NCBI GenBank assembly: GCA_910585935.1
Contig: CAJUHN010000007.1
Location: forward strand, 1 to 38,271
Length of the DNA stretch: 38,271 nucleotides
Origin: an uncultured Lachnospiraceae bacterium
Lineage (GTDB): Bacteria > Bacillota > Clostridia > Lachnospirales > Lachnospiraceae
Direction of reading: 5' to 3'
This document shows, piece by piece, positions 23,900 through 31,966 of this stretch. How positions within the stretch are numbered: the first letter of the stretch is position 1; each line of letters opens with the position of its first letter. The notes beneath the pieces were generated by a model, which searched no databases, was not told the DNA's origin, and saw nothing but the letters and a program-made list of their open reading frames with translations. The position numbers and the translations under genes were made by a program.

Positions 23900-25309
23900 T
23901 CATAAATTTTTCCCCTTTGGCAGAGAAAAAATGAATTCTGTTCCAACTCCTTCCGTAGAAATCACATCAATATTTTCATGATGTGTCTGAATTATCTCTT
24001 TTGCAATACAGAGTCCTAAGCCTGTACCACGTTTATCTTTTCCACGGGAAAGGTCTGTCTTATAAAATCTATCCCAGATCTTTGTAATAGAATCTTTTGG
24101 AATCCCAATTCCACTATCTTTTACAGAAGTGAAAATTTTCCCATTTTGTTCTGTAACAGTGATATGAATAGAAGAATTAGTATGGCTGAATTTTACAGCA
24201 TTATCAATCAAATTATAGAGGACTTGTTCTATTTTACTCATATCTGCATTTACAAACTGTATTTTAGAAGAAAAGGTGAGAATAAAGGAAATTTTCTTTT
24301 TATTACAAGTTCCTTCAAAAGTGGCAGCAGTATGTTTAATTACTTGATTAATATCAAATGTAGAAATATCCAGTAAACTAACTTTAGAATCGTAAGAGTT
24401 CAAAGTCAATAAACTATTTGTCAGTTTAGTGAGGCGTTCTGTTTCAAAAATGACAATATCCAGATATTTTTCCTGCATTTCTATAGGAATTGTGCCATCT
24501 TTCATCGCTTCAATATATCCCTTTATGGAGGTAAGAGGTGAGCGGAAATCGTGGGATACATTTGCGATAAAATTTCTCTGATATTCTTCAGATTTATTTA
24601 ATTCATGTGCCATGTAATTTAAAGTGCCAGCGAGATATCCAATTTCATCATTACTATATACTTTTAAATTATATTTCAAATTGCCAGAGGCATAGGCGTT
24701 GGCAGCGGCAGTGATTTTTTTCAAAGGCAAGTATACAATAAATGTGAATATAATTAAAAAAATAAGAGATAGGATTAAAATGACAAAAAGTGTGATATAG
24801 GATATATTTAATAAGGAATCTCTGGCTTCTTTGATGGAGCTGACAGAAGAGTGAATGATAATATAACCTTTCGTATAAAAAGAAGAAATAATAGGTGCAC
24901 ATACACTTATCATCTCTTCTTCAAACATATCATAGTAATCTCCTACTTGATACTGCTTGCTTCCGGCTGAAATAGGATCAAAATCTGAAATGTAAGTGTC
25001 TTCTAGTGAACTGTCACGAGTGGTTAAGATAATCATGCCATTTGTGTCTGTCATCCAAATCTGGACATTTAAAAAAGTGTCAATCGCTTTTAATTGCACT
25101 TCAACTTCGGAAAGGGACATTTTTTTATTGTAATAGACAGAGCCATATTGATTGGCGATTAGATTGGCTTCATTGTATAGATCTTGTGCTTTTTCTTTTG
25201 CCAGATGATCAAAAGTCCAGTTGGAGGTCAGTACAGCGATTGTGAGAAAGCTGAACAGACCAAATAGGATATATCCGATAATAAATTTAGTATAGACAGT
25301 ACCTTTCAT
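23900..25309 (-). CDS. Two-component sensor histidine kinase
   Basis: A 469-residue membrane kinase. TM1 is at about 8-29, an extracellular sensor region at 30-165, and TM2 at about 172-196. A HAMP linker (LPLKKITAAANAYASGN) follows, then HisKA with phosphoacceptor H253 in NVSHDFRSPLTSIKG, and a HATPase with N box NLIDNAVKFSH (N366, N370), DSGIGIP and GTGLGLCIAKEI. It has PhoR/VanS-type architecture. The start is placed at 25309, after the response regulator stop at 25326 and behind AAGGAA; a longer frame overlapping that gene is rejected. It is cotranscribed with the regulator. The signal is unknown. Confidence 0.94.
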   Translation of the reverse strand: MKGTVYTKFIIGYILFGLFSFLTIAVLTSNWTFDHLAKEKAQDLYNEANLIANQYGSVYYNKKMSLSEVEVQLKAIDTFLNVQIWMTDTNGMIILTTRDSSLEDTYISDFDPISAGSKQYQVGDYYDMFEEEMISVCAPIISSFYTKGYIIIHSSVSSIKEARDSLLNISYITLFVILILSLIFLIIFTFIVYLPLKKITAAANAYASGNLKYNLKVYSNDEIGYLAGTLNYMAHELNKSEEYQRNFIANVSHDFRSPLTSIKGYIEAMKDGTIPIEMQEKYLDIVIFETERLTKLTNSLLTLNSYDSKVSLLDISTFDINQVIKHTAATFEGTCNKKKISFILTFSSKIQFVNADMSKIEQVLYNLIDNAVKFSHTNSSIHITVTEQNGKIFTSVKDSGIGIPKDSITKIWDRFYKTDLSRGKDKRGTGLGLCIAKEIIQTHHENIDVISTEGVGTEFIFSLPKGKNL

Positions 25310-25325
25310 AATTTTTTCCTTATCT

Positions 25326-26027
25326 TTATTTTCTGACTTCAAATTTATAACCGACCGCCCAGACTGTGGCGATGCTCCAATCTGAGTGGTCTTTAATTTT
25401 CTCACGCAGGCGTTTGATATGCACATCTACAGTTCTGCTGTCCCCTGCATATTCATATCCCCAAATGCGGTCGAGAAGTTGCTCTCTGGTAAAGACTTGA
25501 TTTGGAGAAGAAGCTAGGAAGTAGAGAAGTTCTAGTTCTTTTGGGGGCATATCTACAGATTTTCCATAATAAATTACAGAATAATTTGTGAGATTAACAA
25601 TTAAATCTGGGTATTCTACATAATTTCCCTGTTGAACACCAGAAGAGCTAGAAGTAGGTTGATAGCGTCTTAATACTGCTTTTACTCGGGCGACAAGTTC
25701 TTTTGAATCAAATGGTTTTATCATATAATCATCAGCGCCTAATTCTAATCCTAAAACTTTATCAAAGATTTCTCCTTTTGCAGATAGCATAATAATAGGA
25801 ATCTGAGATTTCTTGCGCAGTTCCCGGCACACTTGATAACCATCAATTCCCGGAAGCATCAAGTCTAATAATACTAAATTAGGCTGATAAGAGGGAAAGA
25901 CAGAAAGAGCTTCTTCCCCATCATTTACAATCATAGTGTCAAAACACTCTTTCAGCAGATAAAGGGAAATGAGTTCAGCGATATTATTATCATCATCTAC
26001 AATTAAAATTTTTTGTTTAGCTATCAT
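25326..26027 (-). CDS. Response regulator, OmpR/PhoB family
   Basis: A 233-residue regulator. The receiver domain (1-120) has the acidic pocket DDD at 11-13, phosphoacceptor D55 in LVLLDLMLPG, and KPFDSKEL. The C-terminal winged helix (about 130-232) has FTREQLLDRIWGYEYAGDSRTVDVHIKRLREKI. It lies 16 bp upstream of its kinase gene and 26 bp downstream of mutS2, all on the minus strand, with AAAAGGAGG before the start. It is therefore probably expressed from the mutS2 promoter, an unusual partner whose meaning is unclear. Confidence 0.95.
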   Translation of the reverse strand: MIAKQKILIVDDDNNIAELISLYLLKECFDTMIVNDGEEALSVFPSYQPNLVLLDLMLPGIDGYQVCRELRKKSQIPIIMLSAKGEIFDKVLGLELGADDYMIKPFDSKELVARVKAVLRRYQPTSSSSGVQQGNYVEYPDLIVNLTNYSVIYYGKSVDMPPKELELLYFLASSPNQVFTREQLLDRIWGYEYAGDSRTVDVHIKRLREKIKDHSDWSIATVWAVGYKFEVRK

Positions 26028-26053
26028 AATAGCCTCCTTTTCAGAATTAGACT

Positions 26054-28420
26054 TTACTTAAATTCTACGATTGTCACACCAGCATCGCCTTCTCCAAATT
26101 CTCCTAGTCGGAAAGACTTGACAATTTTTAACTTCTTTAGATGTTTATGCACTGCTTGTCGGAGCGCACCTGTTCCTTTTCCGTGAACAACACGCACTTG
26201 GTTTAAATGAGCTAAATAGGCATCGTCAAGGTATTTATCCATAGTGGAAAGGGCTTCATCTACCGTTTTACCAATTAGATTAATTTCTGGAGAAATAGTA
26301 GAGGTTTTTGACATTCTTATTTTCCCAGAACTTGTTCTTTGAATATTAGGTCCAGTGATGACTTCTTCATCGATTTTTTCAATATCTTTTATATTCACTT
26401 GAGAACGGAGAATACCCATCTGTACATATAAATCTCCTCTGGCATTTGGAAGAGAAGTGATAGTTCCGTTTAGACCAAGAGAGAGGACTTTTACTGCATC
26501 ACCTAGATGAAAATCTTCTGGTTTATTCTGTTTTTGAGATGGCTTTTGGGCTTTATAAGAGAGTTTTTCATTAGCAGCAGTTATCTTTTCACGCAGCAGA
26601 CCTCTTGTGTTTTCCATATCTTTTCCACTCATTCCTTTATTGAATTTACGGATAGTTTCGTCTGCATAATCTTTTGCTTCCTGCAAAATTTTTCTGGCTT
26701 CTTCGTTCGCTTCTCGAATCATGCGTTCTTTACGCTCTTCTAATTGTTTTTGCTTTTCTAGTGTCTGCTTCTTTAATTGTTCTATTTCAGCGCGGTAAGC
26801 TGCTATTTCCTGCTGTTCTTTTTCAATAGTAACTCGGCTGGTTTCTAGATCCGAAAGTAAATCTTCAAAAGCGACATCTTGTTCTGTGATTCTCTTTTTG
26901 GCATCTTCGATAATAAATTCTGGAAGCCCTAATTTGCTGGAAATAGCGAAAGCATTACTCTTTCCGGGGATTCCAATTAATAAACGATAAGTAGGGCGTA
27001 AAGTTTCCACATCAAATTCACAACATGCATTTTCTACTCCTTCTGTGGAGAGTGCATACACTTTTAATTCACTATAATGAGTGGTAGCCATAGTTCTCAC
27101 TTGCATATTGCGCAGGAAGGATAAAATAGAAGTAGCGAGAGCAGCGCCTTCTGTTGGGTCTGTTCCAGCTCCTAATTCGTCAAATAAAACTAAAGAGCGA
27201 TCATCTGCTTTTTCTAAAATGGATACCGTATTCGTCATATGAGAAGAAAAGGTGCTCAAGTTTTGTTCGATACTCTGTTCATCTCCGATATCCGCATACA
27301 CTTCTTCAAATACTGCCAGTTTAGAACCTTCAAAAGCGGGAATGTGAAGACCTGCTTGTCCCATTAGAGTCAAAAGACCAACTGTTTTTAAAGAAACCGT
27401 TTTTCCTCCTGTATTTGGTCCAGTCACAATGAGAAGATAAAAGTCATCTCCTAAATGAATGTTAGAAGGGACGACAGTTTTGGGATTCAGAAGGGGATGT
27501 CTGGCATCTTTTAAAAAGATAATCCCTTTATCGTTAAAAATTGGCTCACTGCCATGATAGGAACGGGATAAATTGGCTTTTGCAAAGATGAAATCTAATG
27601 TTGTGAGAATATGAAAATTGTCTTCTAATTCTGTTTGATTGAGCGCTGCAGTATTGCTTAGGATAGAAAGAATTTTTTCAATTTCCTCCTGTTCTTTTAT
27701 CATAAGTTCTTTGATATCATTATTTAGTTTTACAACTGCCATAGGTTCTACAAATAGGGTAGAGCCAGTGGAAGATTGATCATGAATCATACCTGCAACT
27801 TGTCCGCGATACTCTTGCTTTACAGGGATACAATATCGACCATTTCTCATAGTGATAACATTTTCCTGAAGATAAGTTCTGGTATTTTGGTTGTTTATCA
27901 TAGAAGAAAGCTGACTGCGAATTTTTTCATTGGTATTTTTTATTGTACGCCGGATAGATTTTAAATTAGGACTCGCTTCGTCGCTGATTTCCTCTTCTGA
28001 AACAATACAACGCTTTAATTCATAATTTAAAGAGTATAATGGTTCTAAGGAATCAAACATTTCATCTAAGGAATCTGGTTCTAATTCTACGTCTTTATTT
28101 CTAGCAAAACTTTTGACGCGGGAAGCAGTATCCAAAAGGGAGCTAATAGCTAATAATTCTCCGATTCCTAAAGAAGCGCCAACAGAAAGGCGTTTTAGGG
28201 ACGGACGGATATCCTTGATGCCTGCAAAGGATAGACTGCCTTTTCTGATAAGACGCTGTAAGGCGTCACTGGTTTGTTTTTGTTGTTTTTGTATTTCTTC
28301 TATATCAGAAGAGGGAACTAAGGCGCGGCACAATTCTTTTGCTGTCTGTGACGCAGCATATTCCTCTAATCGTTCTTTTATTTTGTAAAATTCTAAAGTT
28401 TTTAACACTTTCTCGTTCAT
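26054..28420 (-). CDS. mutS2: Endonuclease MutS2
   Basis: A 788-residue MutS family protein without the mismatch-recognition domain. Features are a clamp and lever region to about 310, Walker A VTGPNTGGKTVSLKT near 335, LVLFDELGAGTDPTEGAAL (Walker B) and TTHYSELK. A long charged coiled coil covers about 515-620. A C-terminal Smr nuclease domain holds INLIGKTVDEAL and RVVHGKGTGALR. MutS2 acts on recombination intermediates and on collided ribosomes in Bacillus. Length is normal. A promoter with TATAAT at 28487-28492 (minus strand) and a weak -35 lies about 65 bp upstream. It heads the operon with the two-component genes. Confidence 0.96.
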   Translation of the reverse strand: MNEKVLKTLEFYKIKERLEEYAASQTAKELCRALVPSSDIEEIQKQQKQTSDALQRLIRKGSLSFAGIKDIRPSLKRLSVGASLGIGELLAISSLLDTASRVKSFARNKDVELEPDSLDEMFDSLEPLYSLNYELKRCIVSEEEISDEASPNLKSIRRTIKNTNEKIRSQLSSMINNQNTRTYLQENVITMRNGRYCIPVKQEYRGQVAGMIHDQSSTGSTLFVEPMAVVKLNNDIKELMIKEQEEIEKILSILSNTAALNQTELEDNFHILTTLDFIFAKANLSRSYHGSEPIFNDKGIIFLKDARHPLLNPKTVVPSNIHLGDDFYLLIVTGPNTGGKTVSLKTVGLLTLMGQAGLHIPAFEGSKLAVFEEVYADIGDEQSIEQNLSTFSSHMTNTVSILEKADDRSLVLFDELGAGTDPTEGAALATSILSFLRNMQVRTMATTHYSELKVYALSTEGVENACCEFDVETLRPTYRLLIGIPGKSNAFAISSKLGLPEFIIEDAKKRITEQDVAFEDLLSDLETSRVTIEKEQQEIAAYRAEIEQLKKQTLEKQKQLEERKERMIREANEEARKILQEAKDYADETIRKFNKGMSGKDMENTRGLLREKITAANEKLSYKAQKPSQKQNKPEDFHLGDAVKVLSLGLNGTITSLPNARGDLYVQMGILRSQVNIKDIEKIDEEVITGPNIQRTSSGKIRMSKTSTISPEINLIGKTVDEALSTMDKYLDDAYLAHLNQVRVVHGKGTGALRQAVHKHLKKLKIVKSFRLGEFGEGDAGVTIVEFK

Positions 28421-28626
28421 AATAATTCCTTTCTATATTAGGTGGGGCAATAGGTAACAGATAGATAGAAATAGATGACATATTCTATTATACATGAAAA
28501 AAATAAGAATTAAAACAGAAAAAATGGACTTTTAAATAAAAAATATTTATTGGGATATAGAGTTTGATTGTATTATGGGAATAAATATTTAAGAGGAGGA
28601 TAAGGGAGTATGGGAGCGCATGGTTC

Positions 28627-28800
28627 GCGTAGGAGCAACTCTATTCCAACGAAGCCGCGCTTTCGCTCCGTTCCAGACGTAGCGGTACTAAATTCGTAGC
28701 CCTTTGCAGGACTACTCATTAAGTGCCGACGTCTTCCAAGGGGCTTCTTTTGGAATAGAGTTGCTCCTACGCTAGTTTGTAGTAGAGGAGAGATTTTAGG
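28627..28800 (+). repeat. Interspersed hairpin repeat, copy 10
   Basis: Hairpin 28627-28772 with 15-bp perfectly complementary arms GCGTAGGAGCAACTC / GAGTTGCTCCTACGC. The core is intact and the apical stem is GTAGCCC..GGACTAC. The tail begins GCTAGTTTGTAG but decays quickly. Confidence 0.92.
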
Positions 28801-29071
28801 TGCGATGGTGGGAGGTTATAAGTTATTAAGGTGTAGTGGTTGTTTTATGATTTATAAGAATGAGGATTTTATTGCTAGTTTGATATAAGAAAATTAAATA
28901 TATGATATATTTTGTTTTTATTAACTGATTTATTATTGTTTTGATAGATGCGGTTTTTTATAAGCTTTGATAGATGATTATGATATGTGAAAAAGTAAGA
29001 CAAGTAGAAGTAGTTTATGGTATAATCAAATGAAAAAATTGTTTTAGGGAATGAAATCGTATGAGTGAAAG

Positions 29072-29155
29072 ATGGGTTTGATATTGAAATTAGTATTTGT
29101 AGCATTTATTGAAACAATATTTTATATTTTTTTACTAATTGCATATTGTAACTGA
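29072..29155 (+). CDS. Possible 27-residue hydrophobic peptide
   Basis: A short frame from ATG 29072 to TGA 29153-29155. The product starts MGLILKLVFVAFIET and is almost entirely hydrophobic, like a single membrane span. TATAAT at 29021-29026, with AAGACA 18 bp upstream, could start a transcript near 29033. The ribosome site is weak (GAGTGAAAG). The size and composition are those of type I toxin-like or regulatory mini-proteins, but a chance frame in A+T-rich DNA is as likely. Confidence 0.25.
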   Translation: MGLILKLVFVAFIETIFYIFLLIAYCN

Positions 29156-29174
29156 GAACTGATGATGCTATAAT
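29146..29174 (+). promoter_or_regulatory. Promoter-like pair without a downstream gene
   Basis: TTGTAA (29146-29151) and TATAAT (29169-29174) with a 17-bp spacer. The next 180 bp carry no convincing gene, only a start-less open stretch to about 29278. It could drive a small RNA running towards repeat copy 11. Confidence 0.35.
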
Positions 29175-29364
29175 CAGAACAATAAATCGAAATTTAAAGT
29201 ATTATATAGAACAAAAGGTGTCAGAAATGAAAGTTATTTGGATATTTTAGTGAAGCATTTAGAATGTAACATTGAATAACACGAAAGCTTTCACTTGAAG
29301 ACAAGGGTTTTAAACCTATTATAAAGCAATAAAAAGTTAAAAAATTTTTTCGCAGAAATTATGA

Positions 29365-29539
29365 TTAGTTTTTCTAGAATGGTTAATAAACTAGCTAAGA
29401 GAAAGAAGTATTCCAAAAGAAGCCCCTTGGAAGACGTCGGCACTTAATGAGTAGTCCTGCAAAGGGCTACGAATTTAGTACCGCTACGTCTGGAACGGAG
29501 CGAAAGCGCGGCTTCGTTGGAATACTTCTTTCCCTTAGC
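29365..29539 (-). repeat. Interspersed hairpin repeat, copy 11
   Basis: Inverted copy with hairpin 29394-29539, arms GCTAAGAGAAAGAAG / CTTCTTTCCCTTAGC (one mismatch) and a short apical stem GTAG..CTAC. A tail trace TCTAGAATGGTTAATAAACT precedes it. It faces copy 10 across about 620 bp. Confidence 0.92.
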
Positions 29540-29602
29540 GAACCTTTGTTATCCCTGTGAATAAAAAAATTCTTCCAAAATAAAATAGCAACAAAAAATA
29601 CA

Positions 29603-29614
29603 GAACAAATGTTC
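29603..29614. promoter_or_regulatory. LexA (SOS) box upstream of uvrB
   Basis: GAACAAATGTTC is a perfect dyad matching the Gram-positive LexA/DinR consensus GAACNNNNGTTC. It lies about 30 bp upstream of the uvrB -10 box (TATACT, 29646-29651), where bound LexA would block polymerase. uvrBA are classical SOS genes in Firmicutes. Confidence 0.85.
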
Positions 29615-29645
29615 AATTTCTCTGTACTTTTTGGAGAGATAGTGC

Positions 29646-29656
29646 TATACTATAAA
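29646..29656 (+). promoter_or_regulatory. uvrB -10 region
   Basis: Overlapping candidate -10 boxes TATACT (29646-29651) and TATAAA (29651-29656). No good -35 box is present at 16-18 bp. The leader to the uvrB start is about 220 nt. Confidence 0.5.
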
Positions 29657-29753
29657 AGTAACAGTTACAGAGATTTTTGTGACTTTCGTTATATATTGTA
29701 ACACCTTATATTATTTGGTATTATAGCATTAAAAAAAGTGAATTTATAAATTT

Positions 29754-29819
29754 ATTCGTGTAATCTAGAAAGTTTGACGTAAGCCAACTGAAAAAAAGAG
29801 AAATTACACGAATTTTTTT
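29754..29819 (+). terminator. Terminator-like hairpin in the uvrB leader
   Basis: A perfect 11-bp stem ATTCGTGTAAT (29754-29764) and ATTACACGAAT (29803-29813) around a 38-nt loop, followed directly by a T-run. It lies between the LexA-controlled promoter and the uvrB start, so it could attenuate the operon. Confidence 0.6.
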
Positions 29820-29882
29820 GGAAATTGCACAAATTTAAGACTGATAACAGCCATATTGAATCTGTGAAAGAGAGGTTTTCGT

Positions 29883-31934
29883 ATGCCAGAGAAAATGGAA
29901 TATTCGCAATCTGCTTCGCCGCTTGTTCCTGAAAACAACACAAAGAGCGATGCTGTTTTTCATTTACACGCTCCATATAAGCCAACAGGTGATCAGCCAC
30001 AGGCAATCGAGCAGTTAGTGAAAGGATTTCAGGAGGGCAATCAATTTCAGACTTTATTAGGAGTTACTGGTTCTGGTAAGACATTCACAATGGCGAATGT
30101 CATTCAGGCACTCAATAAGCCGACGCTTGTCATCGCTCATAATAAGACATTAGCAGCGCAGTTATATGGAGAGTTTAAGGAGATGTTCCCTGAAAATTCA
30201 GTGGAATATTTTGTTTCCTATTATGATTATTATCAGCCAGAAGCATATGTGCCTTCAACAGATACTTATATTGAGAAAGATTCTGCTATTAATGAAGAGA
30301 TTGATAAACTCAGACATTCTGCTACAGCGGCATTGACAGAGAGAAAAGATGTGATTGTAGTGGCGAGTGTTTCTTGTATTTATGGAATCGGTAATCCAGA
30401 GTTTTATCAAAATATGACACTTTCTTTAAGACCCGGAATGACGAAGGATAGAGATGACATTATAGATAAATTAATCGAAATACAATATGTGAGAAATGAT
30501 ATGGATTTTAAGCGAGGGACATTTCGAGTGAGAGGAGATGTGCTGGAAATCTTTTTGACTTCTGCAAGTGATACAGCGCTTCGGGTGGAGTTCTTTGGAG
30601 ATGAGATTGAGAAGATTACAGAAATTAATGTGGTTACAGGAGAGATAAAGTATATTTTAGAACATGCCTATATTTATCCAGCTTCTCATTATGTAGTAGA
30701 TCCAACAGCGATAGAACCAGCTCTAAAAGAGATAGAGCAGGAGATGAAAGAGCAAGTATTGTTTTTTAAAAGTGAGGATAAACTATTAGAGGCACAGAGG
30801 ATCGCAGAGAGAACAAATTTTGATATTGAGATGCTCAGGGAAACAGGGTTTTGTTCTGGAATCGAGAATTATTCCAGACATTTCAATGGCTTAAAGCCCG
30901 GACAGCCTCCTTATACTCTCATGGATTTCTTTCCAGATGATTATCTAATTATTGTAGATGAGTCGCATATTACAATACCACAGGTGAGAGGGATGTATGC
31001 TGGTGACCAATCTAGGAAGTCTACTTTAGTGGAATATGGATTTCGTCTGCCGTCTGCAAAAGACAACCGTCCTTTGAGTTTTGAAGAATTTGAAAGTAAA
31101 ATTAACCAGATGCTTTTTGTATCTGCTACTCCTTCTGTATATGAGAAAGATCATGAGTTATTGCGGACAGAGCAGATTATCCGTCCGACCGGATTATTAG
31201 ATCCAGAAATTACAGTTCGTCCTGTGGAAGGGCAAATTGATGATTTGATCTCTGAAATAAAGAAAGAAGTGGAACGAAAGAATAAGGTTTTAGTGACAAC
31301 ATTGACAAAACGAATGGCAGAAGATTTGACAGACTTTATGAAAGAAGTCGGGATAAGAGTGAAGTATTTACATTCTGATATTGATACATTAGAACGCACA
31401 GAGATTATTAGGGATATGCGTTTAGATGTATTTGATGTATTAGTGGGTATTAATTTATTGAGAGAGGGTCTGGATATTCCAGAAATTTCTCTGATAGCGA
31501 TTTTAGATGCGGATAAAGAGGGATTTTTGCGTTCAGAAACTTCTCTGATACAGACAATAGGACGTGCTGCTCGAAATGTAGAAGGACATGTTATTATGTA
31601 TGCGGATACGATAACTGATTCGATGCGTGCAGCGATGGAAGAAACAAAGCGGCGTAGAGAGATTCAAAAGGAATATAATGAGAAAAATAACATCACACCG
31701 ACTACGATTAAGAAGGCAGTGAGAGATTTAATCAGCATTTCAAAGACAGTGGAGAAAATAGGAAGCCAATTAGAAAAAGATTTAGAATCTATGAATGCAA
31801 AAGAGATGAATCAATTAATAAAAGAAGTGACTAAAAAAATGCATCAGGCTGCGGCAGAGCTTAATTTTGAGGAGGCGGCAGTATTGAGAGATGAATTGGT
31901 AAAAATAAAAAAGCAGCTAGAAAGTCTATCATAG
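29883..31934 (+). CDS. uvrB: Excinuclease ABC subunit B
   Basis: A 683-residue damage-recognition helicase of nucleotide excision repair. After a non-conserved 28-residue lead comes FHLHAPYKPTGDQPQAIEQL, then Walker A GVTGSGKTFT, the beta-hairpin region YYDYYQPEAYVPSTDTYIEKD, Walker B IIVDESH, MLFVSATPS, and helicase motifs GINLLREGLDIPE and IQTIGRAARN. The C-terminal UVR domain (AAELNFEEAAVLRDEL) binds UvrC. ATG 29883 follows GAGAGG by 7 nt. It forms an operon with uvrA 32 bp downstream, under the LexA box at 29603. Confidence 0.98.
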   Translation: MPEKMEYSQSASPLVPENNTKSDAVFHLHAPYKPTGDQPQAIEQLVKGFQEGNQFQTLLGVTGSGKTFTMANVIQALNKPTLVIAHNKTLAAQLYGEFKEMFPENSVEYFVSYYDYYQPEAYVPSTDTYIEKDSAINEEIDKLRHSATAALTERKDVIVVASVSCIYGIGNPEFYQNMTLSLRPGMTKDRDDIIDKLIEIQYVRNDMDFKRGTFRVRGDVLEIFLTSASDTALRVEFFGDEIEKITEINVVTGEIKYILEHAYIYPASHYVVDPTAIEPALKEIEQEMKEQVLFFKSEDKLLEAQRIAERTNFDIEMLRETGFCSGIENYSRHFNGLKPGQPPYTLMDFFPDDYLIIVDESHITIPQVRGMYAGDQSRKSTLVEYGFRLPSAKDNRPLSFEEFESKINQMLFVSATPSVYEKDHELLRTEQIIRPTGLLDPEITVRPVEGQIDDLISEIKKEVERKNKVLVTTLTKRMAEDLTDFMKEVGIRVKYLHSDIDTLERTEIIRDMRLDVFDVLVGINLLREGLDIPEISLIAILDADKEGFLRSETSLIQTIGRAARNVEGHVIMYADTITDSMRAAMEETKRRREIQKEYNEKNNITPTTIKKAVRDLISISKTVEKIGSQLEKDLESMNAKEMNQLIKEVTKKMHQAAAELNFEEAAVLRDELVKIKKQLESLS

Positions 31935-31966
31935 ATGGAGAAAGAAAAGCAAAAGTGAGGGAAACT

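Larger units (their letters stand above)
28421..29882. other. 1.46-kb region without a confident protein gene
   Basis: The largest gene-poor stretch, between divergent mutS2 and uvrB. It holds repeat copies 10 (plus) and 11 (minus), A+T-rich sequence between them (28800-29365) with two TATAAT promoters and a possible 27-codon hydrophobic peptide, and the LexA box, promoter and leader hairpin of uvrB. Longer frames here (for example minus strand 28875-29105) have no ribosome binding site and no protein-like composition. Confidence 0.6.

Noticed and set aside
23900..25426. Histidine kinase with a 39-residue N-terminal extension
   Set aside because: The extension reads through the end of the response regulator gene in another frame. 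The MKGTVYTKF start has a ribosome site and the usual spacing.
28875..29105. 76-codon frame on the minus strand in the mutS2-uvrB gap
   Set aside because: Ser/Asn/Tyr/Phe-rich translation of A+T-rich DNA, no ribosome site and no domain.
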